From: Acidobacteriota bacterium
GTDB taxonomy: Bacteria; Acidobacteriota; UBA6911; RPQK01; JADFOI01
Direction of reading: 5' to 3'
Assembly (NCBI GenBank): GCA_030624355.1
Contig: JAUXKG010000100.1
Coordinates: 1 to 7,781 of the forward strand
DNA length: 7,781 bases
Positions 6,459-7,781 of the stretch are shown one piece after another (positions within the stretch are counted from its first letter, which is position 1; the number at the start of each line of letters is the position of its first letter). Made by a program: the position numbers and the translations under genes. The notes beneath the pieces are model-generated. The model did no database searches. It was not told the DNA's origin and saw only the letters and a program-made list of their open reading frames with translations.

Positions 6459-6509
6459 CTTCAATGAGGCTAGCCCGGGGGATGCACGGATTTTTAGCTC
6501 AATAGGGAC

Positions 6510-6542
6510 AAAAAAAAGGAGAGGATCCCCGGGACCCTCTCC
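6510..6542 (-). terminator. Strong rho-independent terminator after the exbD-TPR operon
   Basis: On the minus strand GGAGAGGGTCC and GGATCCTCTCC pair as an 11-bp stem (one G-U) around the loop CGG, followed directly by eight T residues (6517-6510). It lies about 45 bp beyond the stop of the TPR lipoprotein gene and separates that operon from rel. Confidence 0.93.
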
Positions 6543-6587
6543 CGATACTCTCTATTCCAGTCGCCGGGCGCGACAGGGCCTTTTGCC

Positions 6588-7385
6588 CTACTCCTTTTCC
6601 CCCCCCAGTCTCTTGCGGCTTGCTTCCTCATCCGCCTGCTGTGTCCGCTTCAAGTCCAGTGCCTGCAGGGCTAACTTATCTGCTTCTCGCTCCCAATCTG
6701 CCTTTTCTTCTTCCTCTTCAGTGAGCTTTGCCTTCTCGCGGTACAGCAGATTCAAATACTGCATCGCATCCGCATACTCGGAGTCTAGCTGCAAAGCTTT
6801 CTTCAAAACATCGATTCCCTCATCCACAAGAGCACCGATCTCTTCCTTTCTTTCTTCCTCCAGTATCTCGACATTCTCACCAGTCATACCGGTCTCATCG
6901 TAGGAGAGCTGCCAGTTGATCGTTGCGATTCCGTACAGCGGCTCAGGGTTGTCCGGCTCGACATCAATCCGCTTGCGATACCAATTCTTCGCTTCATCAT
7001 GCCGACCCATTCCACTGTAAATACCAGCAAGATTGGCCATTACAGTAGACTGATGGGTAGTATCCGAGGTACGTTTTAGCACCTCTTCAAAGGTCTTTAT
7101 CGAGTCTCGGGCTCTCTGCAGATTCTCCCTGCTGGTGCCCTGAGGAATAAACTGGGCGCGTTGGGCAGCCGCTAAGTAAAGGTAGGCTTCAATTAAGTCC
7201 GGATCCTGTGCTACCGCCTGCTGGAAGAAACCAATTGCATCATCGTAGTGCTTTGCCGTGTACGCATTGACTCCCTTGTTAAGCTGGTCTCGTGCCTTTA
7301 ATTGCTCGAGCATGGTGCAGCCTGATGCCGCCATCACAAGCACCAACAGTATCGTCAGGATGCAGTATTTCCTTCGAGAATACAT
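6588..7385 (-). CDS. TPR-repeat lipoprotein next to exbD
   Basis: This 265-residue protein starts with a lipoprotein signal: MYSRRKY, a hydrophobic core (about 8-20), and the lipobox ASGC with the lipidated Cys at residue 23. The ATG is supported by AAGGAG eight bases upstream. TPR-like helical pairs occur at about 33-66 (GVNAYTAKHYDDAIGFFQQAV), 113-146 (NLAGIYSGMGRHDEAKNWYRK) and 186-217. The final 45 residues are highly charged, include a run of five glutamates, and are probably one long helix. It lies 43 bp downstream of the exbD-like gene and upstream of a strong terminator, so the two are very likely co-transcribed. TPR lipoproteins of this sort accompany ExbB/ExbD/TonB-like systems in several Gram-negative groups, where they may act as periplasmic scaffolds. 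That role is inference here. Export to the outer or inner membrane cannot be decided. Confidence 0.88.
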   Translation of the reverse strand: MYSRRKYCILTILLVLVMAASGCTMLEQLKARDQLNKGVNAYTAKHYDDAIGFFQQAVAQDPDLIEAYLYLAAAQRAQFIPQGTSRENLQRARDSIKTFEEVLKRTSDTTHQSTVMANLAGIYSGMGRHDEAKNWYRKRIDVEPDNPEPLYGIATINWQLSYDETGMTGENVEILEEERKEEIGALVDEGIDVLKKALQLDSEYADAMQYLNLLYREKAKLTEEEEEKADWEREADKLALQALDLKRTQQADEEASRKRLGGEKE

Positions 7386-7428
7386 TCTGTCTTCTCCTTC
7401 AACTGATGAGTGGATTTCTCGCTCGGGC

Positions 7429-7781
7429 CTACTCAGCCTCCGGCAGCTCCTCCTCCGGTGTCATGAGACCGACATCGCCAATCCCAGCGCCCTTGGCGAT
7501 GTCAATGACTTTAACCACATCACCAAAAGGAAGATCCACATCTCCCTGGATAAACATGTTCTTGTTGGCACGTGCGCTATAGATATCGAATAGTCTCTCT
7601 CCCAGCAGGTCTGCCGTTACCGGATCTTGGTTGATACGTAAAGCACCCGTCGCGTCGATAGAAATAACGATCGCGTCCGACTTCACGATGATATTCTCCG
7701 GAATTATATCAGGGGCTTTCTGAGGCACTCTGGCTTCAAGGTTGTATTGCATTGTCGGCTGGATCACCATGAAGATGATCA
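7429..7781 (-). CDS. exbD: ExbD/TolR-family biopolymer transport protein, 5' end outside the window
   Basis: The frame is open to the right edge. The first visible residues are IIFMVIQPTMQ, the end of the single N-terminal membrane helix of ExbD/TolR proteins (usual form LLIIFMVI.P). The methionine at 7770 is therefore internal and the true start lies beyond the window. About 117 residues are visible. After the helix comes the periplasmic domain, with the alternating pattern VISIDATGALRINQDPV and then the ADKN-like turn ARANKNMFIQGDVDLPFGDVVKVIDIAKGAGIGDVGLMT, which corresponds to the conserved ExbD pattern of strand, helix and strand. The C-terminus is acidic (TPEEELPEAE). ExbD works with the ExbB proton channel in the inner membrane to energise TonB-dependent transport or related envelope processes. 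ExbB is presumably encoded just upstream. It heads the operon segment with the TPR lipoprotein. Confidence 0.9.
   Translation of the reverse strand, partial: IIFMVIQPTMQYNLEARVPQKAPDIIPENIIVKSDAIVISIDATGALRINQDPVTADLLGERLFDIYSARANKNMFIQGDVDLPFGDVVKVIDIAKGAGIGDVGLMTPEEELPEAE

Noticed and set aside
5005..6903. Long plus-strand open frames of 287 and 326 codons opposite rel and the TPR lipoprotein gene
   Set aside because: They lie antisense to clearly conserved proteins, have no domain similarity I can see, and arise from the codon pattern of the real genes.
222..7431. General reassignment of UGA to a sense codon in this genome
   Set aside because: RecA, thiolase, Rel and the TPR proteins are full length without a single in-frame TGA, and their glycines and tryptophans use ordinary codons. 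At most UGA is a rare sense codon, so this is kept only as a hypothesis tied to rpmB.

Overview
The window looks like chromosomal DNA from a Gram-negative bacterium of moderate GC content. Most of it is conserved housekeeping genes, with one small repeat-bounded insertion. An ExbD-type biopolymer transport protein next to a TPR lipoprotein implies an outer membrane. The style of RecA, L28 and the ExbD/TPR pair recalls Acidobacteriota or a related lineage. That placement is only an impression from remembered family sequences and needs a phylogeny.

Layout, left to right. A tRNA-Gln(UUG) runs leftward off the window edge (1-57), with a recognisable promoter at 81-109. A secreted TPR protein (222-1196, +) meets recA (1197-2231, -) tail to tail with no spacer. 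A 433-bp gap follows, holding the recA leader and promoter and then a ~270-bp element bounded by 15-bp perfect inverted repeats (2387-2656). This element looks like a non-autonomous MITE. Next come an acetyl-CoA acetyltransferase-type thiolase (2665-3843, -) and a divergent ribosomal protein L28 gene, rpmB (4024-4221, +), with a near-consensus promoter. The L28 gene abuts, again with no spacer, a bifunctional RelA/SpoT-type (p)ppGpp synthetase/hydrolase (4222-6435, -). A strong intrinsic terminator (6510-6542) separates this from an upstream leftward operon made of an ExbD-family protein (truncated by the right edge) and a TPR lipoprotein (6588-7385).

The most notable observation is in rpmB. 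The 65-codon frame is intact and highly L28-like, but codon 9 is TGA, at the position just after the first CxxC zinc motif where L28 normally has glycine. In addition, none of the seven protein genes whose ends are visible stops with TGA: six use TAG and one uses TAA. The other genes contain no in-frame TGA over roughly two thousand codons, so wholesale UGA reassignment is not demonstrated. A one-base sequencing error, a nonsense mutation, rare UGA-as-glycine decoding or readthrough all remain possible.

Functionally the genes are a mixed housekeeping set: translation (tRNA-Gln, L28), recombination and DNA repair (RecA), stringent response (Rel), acyl-CoA metabolism (thiolase) and envelope energy transduction or scaffolding (ExbD, TPR proteins). 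Only exbD and its TPR lipoprotein look like a true operon.
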